Shown piece after piece: positions 35,234 to 43,616 of a DNA stretch of 64,000 nucleotides. The stretch is from Ferruginibacter sp. GTDB taxonomy: Bacteria > Bacteroidota > Bacteroidia > Chitinophagales > Chitinophagaceae. Numbering within the stretch: position 1 is the first letter of the stretch; every line of letters starts with the position of its first letter. A program made the translations under genes and the position numbers. Below the pieces are notes generated by a model. The model did not search any database. It was not told the DNA's origin and worked only from the letters and a program-made list of their open reading frames with translations. The DNA lies in the NCBI RefSeq assembly GCF_028288465.1, contig NZ_JAQBNR010000019.1, forward strand, positions 171,079 through 235,078. Direction: 5' to 3'.

Positions 35234-35551
35234 TCACCATTTTTCTTCTTCGTTTATACCATCTTCTTTTTTTGTAAACTGTTTACGCAACGTAATTTTT
35301 TGGAGTTGCCTTTCTATTAAAAGATGGGCAATTATTTTGCCGGCATCCTGCTGTGGATTTTCTTTTAGTACAGCTTTCAATTTAGCTTCATCCACATCCA
35401 CCCTGTATAAAATATATACCAGGTGATCAAAATTATTTTTTATAAGACCGTTAATTTTTTCTGCCAGGTAGTTTTCAGCTTCCTCCATTTCATTTATCGT
35501 GGCAGGTAATTCAAATGTTTGTTGCAGATAAATGTGTAGTTCCTGGTTCAT
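35234..35551 (-). CDS. Conserved hypothetical protein
   Basis: 105 residues, soluble, mostly helical and acidic: TINEMEEAENYLAEKINGLIKNNFDHLVYILYRVDVDEAKLKAVLKENPQQDAGKIIAHLLIERQLQKI. I recall such proteins as conserved small Bacteroidota proteins of unknown role; no signal peptide or TM. It is close to but on the opposite strand from the convergent fatty acid hydroxylase (18 bp apart) and 36 bp after the TIGR02757 gene, likely cotranscribed with it. Confidence 0.65.
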   Translation of the reverse strand: MNQELHIYLQQTFELPATINEMEEAENYLAEKINGLIKNNFDHLVYILYRVDVDEAKLKAVLKENPQQDAGKIIAHLLIERQLQKITLRKQFTKKEDGINEEEKW

Positions 35552-35587
35552 GAAATTATTTTATAACAGCAGGTTGCATAAATGTAC

Positions 35588-36358
35588 TTAGTATTTTTCA
35601 ACAACGCCTGAACCAAATAAGGCAAAATCATATTTTACCGGATCGGTTTTATCCAGCCTTCTTAAATGTCCGGTCAGTTCCAGCGCCGCTTTCCAGTCGG
35701 TATGATTGCCTTGCAGTAAATTAAATCTTTTTGATACCCTGGCTACATGCACGTCAATGGGGCAAATTAATTGTGCCGGCGAAATGTTTTTCCAGATGCC
35801 AAAATCTACACCTGCCTCATCGCTCCTTACCATCCAGCGCAAAAACATATTCAGCCGTTTGCAGCCTGAATTTTTGTCGGGCGAAGCGATGTGCTTTTTT
35901 GTTCTTTGTGGTATATCGGGCAACGAAAAGAAATAGTTATAAAATTCTTTCAAACCATTTTCGACTGTTATATCTTTTTTACCCATGCCTTTTGTAAAAG
36001 CAATTTCCAGGGATGGATACTGCGAATAATGGAATTTAAAAAATTCAACAAAGTACAGCAAGTCGGTAGCGTTAAAAGTCCGATGTTTAAATTGCTCCAG
36101 CCTTTTTAAATCTGCCTGGGTGTGCTGCAAACAAAAATCATGCGGTGCATTGTCCATCAGTTGCAGCAGTTCTTTGCTTTTATTGATGATGGTAATGCGG
36201 TTGCCCCAGGAAAAGATGGCCGCGAAAAAACCAGCTATTTCAATATCTTCTTTTTTAGAAAAGAGATGCGGTATTGAAACAGGATCATCTTTTATAAAAT
36301 CCGGCCGGTTATAAAAAATGACTTTTTCATCTAATTCCTTTTTTAAATTCGTTTTCAC
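35588..36358 (-). CDS. TIGR02757 family protein (DUF2400)
   Basis: 256 residues, starting with GTG (36356-36358); no in-frame ATG sits at a plausible position upstream. The family marks (VIFYNRPDFIKDDPVSIPHLF, AIFSWGNRITIINKSKELLQLMDNAP, KRLNMFLRWMVRSDEAGVDFGIWK, ICPIDVHVARVSKRF) are clear. The C-terminal part resembles HhH-GPD DNA glycosylases, so a role in DNA or nucleic-acid metabolism has been suggested but is unproven. Coupled with the small gene below it. Confidence 0.85.
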   Translation of the reverse strand: MKTNLKKELDEKVIFYNRPDFIKDDPVSIPHLFSKKEDIEIAGFFAAIFSWGNRITIINKSKELLQLMDNAPHDFCLQHTQADLKRLEQFKHRTFNATDLLYFVEFFKFHYSQYPSLEIAFTKGMGKKDITVENGLKEFYNYFFSLPDIPQRTKKHIASPDKNSGCKRLNMFLRWMVRSDEAGVDFGIWKNISPAQLICPIDVHVARVSKRFNLLQGNHTDWKAALELTGHLRRLDKTDPVKYDFALFGSGVVEKY

Positions 36359-36611
36359 TTTATCAGGCTGTCCTTATGTTTTAGTGTTTTTAAAATATTT
36401 CAACAATGGTGATGATCACCCAATTTACATTTACAATTACTAAAGAGTACGCACCGCGAAAAATGTATTAATTGTAAAAAACAGCATCCAGACAATGCCT
36501 AGCCATACAGGATGGCGAAGAACTTTTCAACCTGCCGTTATTATTAACAAACAGTCACCTGCCATCAATATAGTTCTGATCAGCTAATAATTTGACCAGT
36601 AAATGTAAGCC

Positions 36612-37751
36612 TTATCCTATTGCCTGGTTTAAATCGGCAACAAGGTCGCCGGCATCTTCAATGCCAACACTCAGCCGGATTAACCCGTCGGATAAACCAT
36701 TTTTTATTCTTTCTTCTCTTGGTATGGATGCATGAGTCATGCTTGCCGGATGGTTGATGAGCGACTCAACGCCACCAAGACTTTCAGCCAGGGCAAATAT
36801 TTTTGTTGAGGATAACACTTTGTTGGCAGCTGAAATGCTGTCGTCCTTTAATTCAAAACTGATCATGCCGCCAAAATCACGCATTTGTTTTTTAGCTATG
36901 GCATACCCTGCGTTATCTTCAAAACCAGGCCAGTACACTTTTACTACAGCAGGATGCTGGCTTAAATGGTGAGCGATGATAGCACCGTTTTCACAATGCT
37001 GCTTCATTCGTACGTGCAAAGTTTTTATACCTCTTAAAACTAAAAAGCAATCCATTGGTCCAGGCACAGCTCCGCAACTTTTTTGTATAAAATACAGTTT
37101 TTCCCTAAGTGCAGCGTCATTCATCATCAGGCAGCCTTGTATCACGTCACTGTGGCCACCTAAATATTTTGTAGCACTGTGCATAACAATATCAGCTCCC
37201 GAATCCATCGGGTTTTGCAGGTACGGAGAAGCAAAAGTATTATCAACACAAAGCAAAGCACCAGCCTTTTTGGCAATGGCTGCAATAGCTTCAATATCGG
37301 TTATGTTCATCAGTGGGTTGGTTGGCGTTTCAACCCAAATTAATTTTGTATTGGCAGTAATGGCAGCCTGTACATTGGCAGGGTTGGTCGTATCAACATA
37401 AATAAATTTGATGTTGTAGCGCTCCCACACTTTGGTAAATAACCGGTAGCTGCCGCCATACATATCACTGGCGGCTATCACTTCGTCGCCCGGGTTAAGC
37501 AATTTAATAACACTGTCTGTTGCCGCAACACCGCTGCTGAAAGCAAGACCATATTTTGCATTTTCAAGAATGGCGTAAGCGTCTTCCAGTGCTTTGCGGG
37601 TGGGGTTCTGGCTGCGGGCATACTCATAGCCTTTGTTTACGCCAGGCGCTTCCTGTACATAGGTAGAGGTTTGATAAATAGGAGTCATGATTGCCCCTGT
37701 GCTGGGATCGGGTTCGGCACCGGCATGTATTATTTTTGTAGCAAGTTTCAT
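36612..37751 (-). CDS. Cystathionine gamma-synthase/gamma-lyase (PLP, Cys/Met metabolism)
   Basis: 379 residues. PLP fold type I: Lys195 in SATKYLGGHSDV is the Schiff-base Lys, IYQTSTYV and YEYARSQNPTR bind cofactor and substrate, GLAFSSGVAA and ETPTNPL are family hallmarks. The MetB/MetC/CGL family interconverts cystathionine, cysteine and homocysteine; sequence alone cannot choose synthase from lyase. No sulphur-assimilation genes are adjacent. The 253 bp before it (36359-36611) hold no visible gene. Confidence 0.85.
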   Translation of the reverse strand: MKLATKIIHAGAEPDPSTGAIMTPIYQTSTYVQEAPGVNKGYEYARSQNPTRKALEDAYAILENAKYGLAFSSGVAATDSVIKLLNPGDEVIAASDMYGGSYRLFTKVWERYNIKFIYVDTTNPANVQAAITANTKLIWVETPTNPLMNITDIEAIAAIAKKAGALLCVDNTFASPYLQNPMDSGADIVMHSATKYLGGHSDVIQGCLMMNDAALREKLYFIQKSCGAVPGPMDCFLVLRGIKTLHVRMKQHCENGAIIAHHLSQHPAVVKVYWPGFEDNAGYAIAKKQMRDFGGMISFELKDDSISAANKVLSSTKIFALAESLGGVESLINHPASMTHASIPREERIKNGLSDGLIRLSVGIEDAGDLVADLNQAIG

Positions 37752-37879
37752 GGTATTAATTTTTTAATTATTGCGCACTGCAAAGTAAATGCTTTTGCTG
37801 CTACGCTTCTGTTATAGCAATTGTTAACTAATAATAAGTTGGCTATTAAAAGTTGAGTGCAGGTTATTAAATGTTTTTT

Positions 37880-39757
37880 TTATAAACTGCCGGCAATCAT
37901 TTGCGCTGCACACAAGTAGCGCCAGTCGAAATTGTTGCTTTCATGCGCCGCTTTGGGGGTTATTTTTTTGTTTAATGAGGTTGCTTTTAAAACGCCTTTA
38001 TTAACCAATTTTCTTTTTGCTTCCTGTATATAATCCTGTAATATTTCGTTGTGCATCCACTGAAACTGCGGTGGTTCATAGCCTACCTTCTCTTTGCGCC
38101 ATACAACTTCATCCGGTAATTTCGTATCCATCGTTTTCCGCAGCAACCACTTTGTCCATCCATCATGGATTTTAAAACCCGCGGGCAGGGTGAAAATAAA
38201 CTGAACCAGTTCATGTTGTAAAAACGGCAACCGTACTTCGGTACTATTTGCCATGCTGTTGCGGTCGGCAAAGCGCAGTAGTTCTTCCAAACCCATTGTT
38301 TGGGTATTGAAATATAAAATGTCGTTTAGTTTGGTGATGATTGGTTTGCGGATACCTTCCCATTCCCGTCCCTGTAATCCTAACACAAAATCCTTATTGA
38401 TGTCCGGCTGTCTTGCACTTTTCAGGTATTCATTTTGTTCTAACTGTATAGACGCATGAGAAGGAAGATAAGCAGCCAGGTAATTGCTGATACCCCACCT
38501 GAAGGGTAGTTTATTTTTCAACAGCATCTTTCTTTCCCTGTAGGCTGCAAGAAACCTGCTTTTGCCCGCCAGTTGCTGCAGGTACCAGTGTATATATTTA
38601 TTGTACCCGGCGAGTGTTTCATCGGCCCCCTGGCCATCCAGCAAAACTTTTACCTGGTGTTGATGCGCCAGTTCAAACACTTTATACTGAGCATAAATAC
38701 TGCTGGATGGAAACGGTTCTTCCTGGTGATAGCACAGTGTTTTAAAGTCTTTAATAAGGCCCAACGCCGAAGGCTCAATAAAATGCTGTTCTATAGGTCC
38801 GTTAGCAGTTGAGTTGGAAAGATATTGTGTAACAGCTTTGATATAACCGGATTCATCTTTTGCAAAACCGGGAAAGATAGCAGAGAAAGTATGAAATGGC
38901 TGCCCGGGATGATTGATTGCTGCAAGGATGGAAGAGCTATCCAAACCGCCGCTCAAACTGGTGCCGACAGGTACATCACTGCGCAACCTTCGGTTAACTG
39001 ACATTGAAAAAAGTTCCCGGAATTTTTCTATTGCGGCATCTGCAGCTATCGGTTGTGCATTGTCTTTATCAAGCTCCCAATAGATATGGGTGCGGTACAG
39101 CAAAGTATTGGTATTAAGCTGCAAAAAGCTTCCCGGCGCAAGCGAATAAATGTCCTGAAAAAATGTTTGCTCTTTATCATTGGCATTTTGTACATATCCA
39201 AGGGCCAAGTAATTCAGCAGCATTTTGTCATCGGTATTTTTTTCGATACCGACAGCCCAAAGCGATTTCATTTCGCTTGCAAATGCAAACATATTATTTG
39301 TAGTGGTATAATAAAATGGCTTCTCTCCAAAACGGTCTCTTGCTGCAAATAAAGTCCGTTCTTTTTTATCCAGTATGGCAAAAGCAAACATGCCGTCAAA
39401 CTGTTCAAGACAATCTTCTTTCCAGCAGTCATAGGCCGCCAGGATAACTTCTGTATCGCTTTTGTTTTGAAAGCGGTAGCCCATTTTCATGAGCTCTTCC
39501 TTTATCTCAATGTAATTGTAAATTTCCCCATTGTAAACAATCGTATACCGGTTTTGGTAATGCATTGGCTGGGCTGCGGCAGGCGATAAATCAAGAATAG
39601 ATAATCTTCTGTGCCCAAGCCCGACGTTTCCCCGTTGGTTGATCCATTGGGCTTCACCGTCAGGTCCACGGTGAGCAATGGCATCCGTCATTTTTTTCAA
39701 TCGCTCCCTGGTAACGGCATTCGTATCAGAGCTTATTATTCCCGCTATTCCACACAT
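37880..39757 (-). CDS. asnB: Asparagine synthase (glutamine-hydrolysing)
   Basis: 625 residues. Cys2 of MCGIAG is the glutaminase nucleophile; HRGPDGE, RLSILDLS, YNGEIYNY follow. The synthetase domain has SLSGGLDSSSILAAI (PP-loop), FPGFAKDESGY, LLDGQGADETLAGY and DRNSMANSTEVRLPFL. Full length, so both domains are intact. It is the AsnB form that can act in asparagine synthesis or in surface polysaccharide/amidation modules; no sugar genes are next to it here. Confidence 0.93.
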   Translation of the reverse strand: MCGIAGIISSDTNAVTRERLKKMTDAIAHRGPDGEAQWINQRGNVGLGHRRLSILDLSPAAAQPMHYQNRYTIVYNGEIYNYIEIKEELMKMGYRFQNKSDTEVILAAYDCWKEDCLEQFDGMFAFAILDKKERTLFAARDRFGEKPFYYTTTNNMFAFASEMKSLWAVGIEKNTDDKMLLNYLALGYVQNANDKEQTFFQDIYSLAPGSFLQLNTNTLLYRTHIYWELDKDNAQPIAADAAIEKFRELFSMSVNRRLRSDVPVGTSLSGGLDSSSILAAINHPGQPFHTFSAIFPGFAKDESGYIKAVTQYLSNSTANGPIEQHFIEPSALGLIKDFKTLCYHQEEPFPSSSIYAQYKVFELAHQHQVKVLLDGQGADETLAGYNKYIHWYLQQLAGKSRFLAAYRERKMLLKNKLPFRWGISNYLAAYLPSHASIQLEQNEYLKSARQPDINKDFVLGLQGREWEGIRKPIITKLNDILYFNTQTMGLEELLRFADRNSMANSTEVRLPFLQHELVQFIFTLPAGFKIHDGWTKWLLRKTMDTKLPDEVVWRKEKVGYEPPQFQWMHNEILQDYIQEAKRKLVNKGVLKATSLNKKITPKAAHESNNFDWRYLCAAQMIAGSL

Positions 39758-39772
39758 AGTTGTAAATATCCC

Positions 39773-39799
39773 AAAAAAATCCCGGCTGCCAGCCGGGAT
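39773..39799 (-). terminator. Intrinsic terminator of the DUF2911 gene
   Basis: ATCCCGGCT-GCC-AGCCGGGAT (39779-39799), a perfect 9-bp stem with 3-nt loop, followed on the minus strand by T7 (39773-39779). It lies 25 bp past the DUF2911 stop. Confidence 0.9.
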
Positions 39800-39823
39800 G
39801 TGCTATTTTATTCAGTATCATTT

Positions 39824-40387
39824 TTAAAAACCTATCGGTAAATCTACCCGGCTGTCATCCCAGCCCATAGACAAGATTACACCGGCGGCAGACTTGTCAA
39901 ATGACATAGAGAAAGATTCCAGTACATCTGATTGTTTTTGAACCGGTAAATCAATTCTTGCAACATCTTTGGTTGCATCGTATTTAAAAGATCCCCAGGT
40001 GTCGGTTTCCTTATTGAGGATAATGGTCCATTTATCCTGGTTTGGAATGCAGTATAAGGTGTAGCGGCCTTTCTTTATTTTGGCAGCACCAATGCGGGCC
40101 GGACGGTAAAATTCAATCTCTGTTGCTTCATTGGCGCCCAGCCGCCATACCTGGCCGAAGGGTATTAAGTCGCCAAATATAACACGGCCATTTTTCTGCG
40201 GCCTGCTGTAAATTACTCTTACAGCAACAGGTTCTGTTGCCTTATCCTGAATTTTTAAAACCGGGTAGCCGGACGGATAATAAGCCATATCCATTGGAGA
40301 TTTATCTACCGGTGCAAACTTTGACTGTGCCTGTAATGCAGTGTTTAAGCAACAAACAGCGATCGCAAAAATTACTATTTTTTTCAT
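39824..40387 (-). CDS. DUF2911 family secreted protein
   Basis: 187 residues. Signal peptide MKKIVIFAIAVCCLNTALQAQ; the body has IYSRPQKNGRVIFGDLIPFGQVWRLGANEATEIEF, typical of DUF2911, and a terminal region GVILSMGWDDSRVDLPIGF. Function unknown; likely periplasmic beta-sandwich. ATG 40387 matches the signal peptide; a promoter (TTG-N18-TATATTTG) lies just upstream inside the end of the ACP phosphodiesterase gene. Confidence 0.8.
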   Translation of the reverse strand: MKKIVIFAIAVCCLNTALQAQSKFAPVDKSPMDMAYYPSGYPVLKIQDKATEPVAVRVIYSRPQKNGRVIFGDLIPFGQVWRLGANEATEIEFYRPARIGAAKIKKGRYTLYCIPNQDKWTIILNKETDTWGSFKYDATKDVARIDLPVQKQSDVLESFSMSFDKSAAGVILSMGWDDSRVDLPIGF

Positions 40388-40411
40388 ATTAATGTACAAG
40401 TGATTTAGTTA

Positions 40412-40440
40412 CAAATATAAAAGATTCAGGTGTTATTCAA
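40412..40440 (-). promoter_or_regulatory. Promoter of the DUF2911 gene
   Basis: Minus strand TTG at 40440-40438, an 18-bp spacer and TATATTTG at 40419-40412, 24 bp before the start codon at 40387. Confidence 0.7.
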
Positions 40441-41022
40441 TTTGTTGAGTGTATCAGCGGCAAATTGCTTTAATTCCGGAAAAAATTCGTTGTAGCAGTT
40501 TTGCAATTCCTCGTACTGTTCGTTAAAAATAGCAAAGGCGATGGCTGATTCAGATAAATACGCAGCCCGCCTTGACAAGCCGATAAAGCTCTTTTCGATG
40601 CCTTCTTTGAAGCGGTAATTGTATAACCAGTTGTGCAGTTGCATGTGTGGCAATACCTGCAGAAATTTTAAAGGAAGCAAATCAACGTCTGCCTGCAGAC
40701 TGGCATAAGTAAGCTGGCAAAATGAATTCAATGCTTCTTCGGTGGAAAACTCCCTGGTATCATTGGCTAAAAAATGATCGTACAATACATCTACAAAAGC
40801 ACCTGCATAGAGCCGGTATTGAGGCCGGAAAAATTGTTTTGCCCGCACTGTCATTCTATGCTGATCTGTAAAGGTGTCAATCTCCCGGTGCAAGGACATT
40901 CCCTTTTGTATAACTAAAGGATAATCGAATTTTTTTTTGCCCTTAACATAATCATTGATCATGTTACCTGATAAAATACCGGGTTTGTTAAAAGAAAGAT
41001 ATGCATGGGCTAAAAAATTCAT
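40426..41022 (-). CDS. ACP phosphodiesterase (AcpH/DUF479)
   Basis: 198 residues. MNFLAHAYLSFNKPGILSGNMINDYVKGKKKFDYP, HREIDTFTDQH and the YDHFLANDT segment are the AcpH (DUF479) metal-binding signatures. AcpH removes the 4'-phosphopantetheine group from acyl carrier protein. The frame is open to 41055, but ATG 41022 matches the family start. Short gap to the next gene downstream, whose promoter overlaps its 3' end. Confidence 0.85.
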   Translation of the reverse strand: MNFLAHAYLSFNKPGILSGNMINDYVKGKKKFDYPLVIQKGMSLHREIDTFTDQHRMTVRAKQFFRPQYRLYAGAFVDVLYDHFLANDTREFSTEEALNSFCQLTYASLQADVDLLPLKFLQVLPHMQLHNWLYNYRFKEGIEKSFIGLSRRAAYLSESAIAFAIFNEQYEELQNCYNEFFPELKQFAADTLNKLNNT

Positions 41023-41233
41023 TCTAATAAAGGTATAACAATGCCCCAAGAGCAAATGTTATAAACCGCTTTTACTATTTAACAGATTCCTTTACAATTT
41101 TAGTATTTCATTATGAAATAATTTGTAATGCTTGCTGGCATTGAGTTACAGCTGTTCTTTAAAGATTAAAAAAAGGTTGTCGGTGCCGTTTATACAAAAA
41201 GCAAATATTGGGCTGTTGCTCGTCAATAACTGA

Positions 41234-41264
41234 TTGCATATGGACTGCCGCGTTTATAGATTTG
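41234..41264 (+). promoter_or_regulatory. Promoter of the PepSY-like gene
   Basis: TTG at 41234-41236, a 20-bp spacer and TAGATTTG at 41257-41264: a full match to the Bacteroidota pattern. The leader to ATG 41329 is about 57 nt and contains a small hairpin (CTGCC 41284-41288 / GGCAG 41294-41298). It lies in the 306-bp gap 41023-41328, which shows no other feature. Confidence 0.75.
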
Positions 41265-41328
41265 TTTCATCAATCAAAAAAATCTGCCGTGAAGGCAGGA
41301 TCACTAAAAATCAAAAAACTTTAAAAAC

Positions 41329-41778
41329 ATGAAAAAGGTAACCACCATTTTAACAGCAATTGTCTTGCTGTTTTCAGCTTCTGCTTTTGCCGCCAAAGGC
41401 GACACCGTTACAGAGCAGGTAAAAGGCGCATTTGAAAAAGATTTTGTTAAGGCAAAAAATGTAACCTGGCAAAAAAACGGAGATTTTTATTTCGCTTCAT
41501 TCGTAATGAATGAGATGACGGTAAATGCTGCGTATGATGATAACGGGCAGCTGGTCGGCACGTCAAGAAAAATAGCTTTGGCACAAGTGCCATTAAGTGT
41601 TTCCCTGGCGCTGACTGAAAAATACAGTCAATACACAATACCCGACCAGGTAACTGAACTGACTTATGACGGCGAGACAAAATACCAGGTTTTTGTTAGC
41701 AACGAAAAGAAAACGCTTCAATTAAGAATTCGTGCCAACGGCGATATTACAGTTGAAAAGAAAATTAAAAAAAAATAA
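41329..41778 (+). CDS. PepSY-like domain secreted protein
   Basis: 149 residues. Signal peptide MKKVTTILTAIVLLFSASAFA, then the PepSY-like layout: a helix-strand unit (VKGAFEKDFVKAKNVTWQKNGDFYFASFVMNEMTVNAAYDDNGQLVG) and a second half (VPLSVSLALTEKYSQYTIPDQVTELTYDGETKYQVFVSNEKKTLQLRI). Members act as periplasmic modulators, possibly protease inhibitors. Ends with a lysine run then a strong terminator. Confidence 0.8.
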   Translation: MKKVTTILTAIVLLFSASAFAAKGDTVTEQVKGAFEKDFVKAKNVTWQKNGDFYFASFVMNEMTVNAAYDDNGQLVGTSRKIALAQVPLSVSLALTEKYSQYTIPDQVTELTYDGETKYQVFVSNEKKTLQLRIRANGDITVEKKIKKK

Positions 41779-41797
41779 TGCATGAGTAAATTTTATT

Positions 41798-41827
41798 AAG
41801 CCCTTCATCCTTTTGAAGGGCTTTTTT
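41798..41827 (+). terminator. Intrinsic terminator of the PepSY-like gene
   Basis: AAGCCCTTC (41798-41806), 8-nt loop, GAAGGGCTT (41815-41823) and a T-run to 41827. Standard rho-independent terminator. Confidence 0.9.
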
Positions 41828-41953
41828 GTGGGCAACATGAAAGTAGTCTGCCTCGGTTTACGGATCTGGTAAAATTAAAAGTGGTCATTTTTTCATGTGA
41901 AGAAAATATAACAAACCGGAAGAACAGAAACACCCTTCCTTAATAAAAAAAAC

Positions 41954-41961
41954 TATTTTTG
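41954..41961 (+). promoter_or_regulatory. Candidate -7 element of the deoxyhypusine-synthase-like gene
   Basis: TATTTTTG matches TAnnTTTG but there is no TTG at the right distance. It lies 68 bp before ATG 42030. Confidence 0.35.
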
Positions 41962-42029
41962 CTGCCGTTCTTTTCTGCACGAAAAAGGCGGCCAGTTAAA
42001 ATAATTCATCCAAAAAAATAAATAGTATT

Positions 42030-43004
42030 ATGAGCAAGGGACCCGTTTCTGGTTTTATAGAGCATCACTACCGCCACTTTAATTCTGCCGCCTTAATGGA
42101 TGCCGCCAAAGGCTATGTTACGCACCTGGAAGAAGGAGGAAAAATGATGATTACGCTGGCCGGTGCGATGAGCACGGCGGAGCTGGGATTAAGCCTGGCT
42201 GAAATGATCCGGCAGGATAAAGTAAGTATCATTAGTTGTACCGGGGCCAACCTGGAAGAGGATGTAATGAATCTGGTTGCCCATAGTCATTATAAAAGAG
42301 TACCTAATTACAGGGATCTCAGCCCGCAGGAAGAATGGGATTTACTGGAAAACCATTACAACAGGGTAACAGATACCTGCATACCGGAGGAAGAGGCTTT
42401 CAGAAGATTGCAGCAACACATTCACAAAATATGGAAAGATGCAGAAGATAAGGGGGAACGTTATTTTCCGCATGAATACATGTATAAAATGTTGTTGAGT
42501 GGTGTGCTGGAACAGTACTACGAAATTGACCCCAAAAACAGCTGGATGCTGGCCGCCGCACAAAAAAATATTCCGATTGTTGTACCAGGGTGGGAAGACA
42601 GTACCATGGGAAACATCTTTGCCAGTTATGTAATTAAAAATCAATTGAAGGCTGGTACCATGAAAAGTGGTATTGAATACATGGTGTGGCTGGCAGATTG
42701 GTACAGGAATAATTCAGGCGGAAAAGGAGTTGGCTTTTTCCAGATTGGTGGTGGTATTGCCGGTGATTTTCCAATTTGTGTAGTGCCGATGATGTACCAG
42801 GATTTGGAGTGGCATGATGTTCCTTTCTGGAGTTACTTCTGCCAGGTAAGTGATTCAACTACTTCTTATGGTTCTTATTCCGGAGCGGTACCCAACGAAA
42901 AAATTACCTGGGGAAAGCTGGATATCAAGACGCCGAAATTTATTGTGGAAAGTGATGCTACCATTGTTTGTCCACTGATTTTTGCGTGGATACTAGGCTG
43001 GTAA
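42030..43004 (+). CDS. Deoxyhypusine synthase family protein
   Basis: 324 residues. Aligns to the deoxyhypusine/homospermidine synthase fold: LAGAMSTAELGLSLAEMIRQDKVSIISCTGANLEEDVMN (NAD-binding), GIEYMVWLADWYRNNSGGKGVGFFQIGGGIAGDFP, and the catalytic loop VPNEKITWGKLDI with active-site Lys296. Eukaryotic and archaeal enzymes transfer an aminobutyl group from spermidine to eIF5A; bacteria have no eIF5A, so bacterial homologues more likely make homospermidine or another polyamine. Flanked by a PepSY-like gene and a small membrane protein, so no polyamine operon is visible here. Confidence 0.9.
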   Translation: MSKGPVSGFIEHHYRHFNSAALMDAAKGYVTHLEEGGKMMITLAGAMSTAELGLSLAEMIRQDKVSIISCTGANLEEDVMNLVAHSHYKRVPNYRDLSPQEEWDLLENHYNRVTDTCIPEEEAFRRLQQHIHKIWKDAEDKGERYFPHEYMYKMLLSGVLEQYYEIDPKNSWMLAAAQKNIPIVVPGWEDSTMGNIFASYVIKNQLKAGTMKSGIEYMVWLADWYRNNSGGKGVGFFQIGGGIAGDFPICVVPMMYQDLEWHDVPFWSYFCQVSDSTTSYGSYSGAVPNEKITWGKLDIKTPKFIVESDATIVCPLIFAWILGW

Positions 43005-43051
43005 ACCATTTTTTAAGTGTTTAAATATTGAATTGCTATCCATACGTCCTC

Positions 43052-43483
43052 TCATTTATTTTCTTTATGAGAGGACTCGTATGATTGAACCAGCCTTGCA
43101 GATTCAAGATAAAAACAGACGTAAATCATCATTGCTATTTTCATCACAACAGTAGAGTAGTGAGCATTGGAAATAAAAAAAATCTGTAACAATGAGTCAG
43201 CAATTAAAATGCAGCAAATAATTACCAAAGCCGTAAAAGGTTTTGCTTTACTAAATACGGCAAGGCAAAAGAAAATAATAATACTTGCCAGCGGGAATAG
43301 TAGATCAGTAAAATTTAAAACCGCAATATTTCCAACTTGAGTCAGTATGAGAAGCGTCAGTAGTATCAAAGAATATATGTAAATCGACCATCTTAGTTTT
43401 CCGACCCTGTTTTTATGATTTCTAATTTGAGAATAATTGTCATTTTCAATAAACTCAGCAATCGGATTTTTTTCTAAGTTCAT
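43052..43483 (-). CDS. Small membrane protein of unknown function
   Basis: 143 residues, about four hydrophobic segments after a ~30-residue polar N-terminus (IYSLILLTLLILTQVG, LLFPLASIIIFFCLAVF, ALVIICCILIADSLLQIFF, MKIAMMIYVCFYL). No domain recognised; the isolated ORF looks real from its length, AT-poor third bases compared with flanks and a clean ATG. No promoter match was seen. Confidence 0.5.
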   Translation of the reverse strand: MNLEKNPIAEFIENDNYSQIRNHKNRVGKLRWSIYIYSLILLTLLILTQVGNIAVLNFTDLLFPLASIIIFFCLAVFSKAKPFTALVIICCILIADSLLQIFFISNAHYSTVVMKIAMMIYVCFYLESARLVQSYESSHKENK

Positions 43484-43562
43484 TTCGGGTTGATTTAACC
43501 ACTAATGTATACAAACCGGCTAACTTCGATTTAAAAAAATTGTTTTCTGTTAGGTATTCCAC

Positions 43563-43598
43563 CAAAAAATGGAGCATTTACAAAATAAATGTCTCCAT
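43563..43598 (-). terminator. Terminator of the M28 peptidase gene
   Basis: ATGGAGCATTTA (43569-43580), 5-nt loop, TAAATGTCTCCAT (43586-43598) with one bulged base, followed on the minus strand by T6 (43563-43568). It lies 19 bp past the M28 peptidase stop at 43617. Confidence 0.7.
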
Positions 43599-43616
43599 AT
43601 ATAAATCGATTAAGCA

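Noticed and set aside
36359..36611. Possible small RNA or ORF in the gap before the cystathionine gene
   Set aside because: No hairpin plus T-run, no promoter match and no conserved-looking frame.
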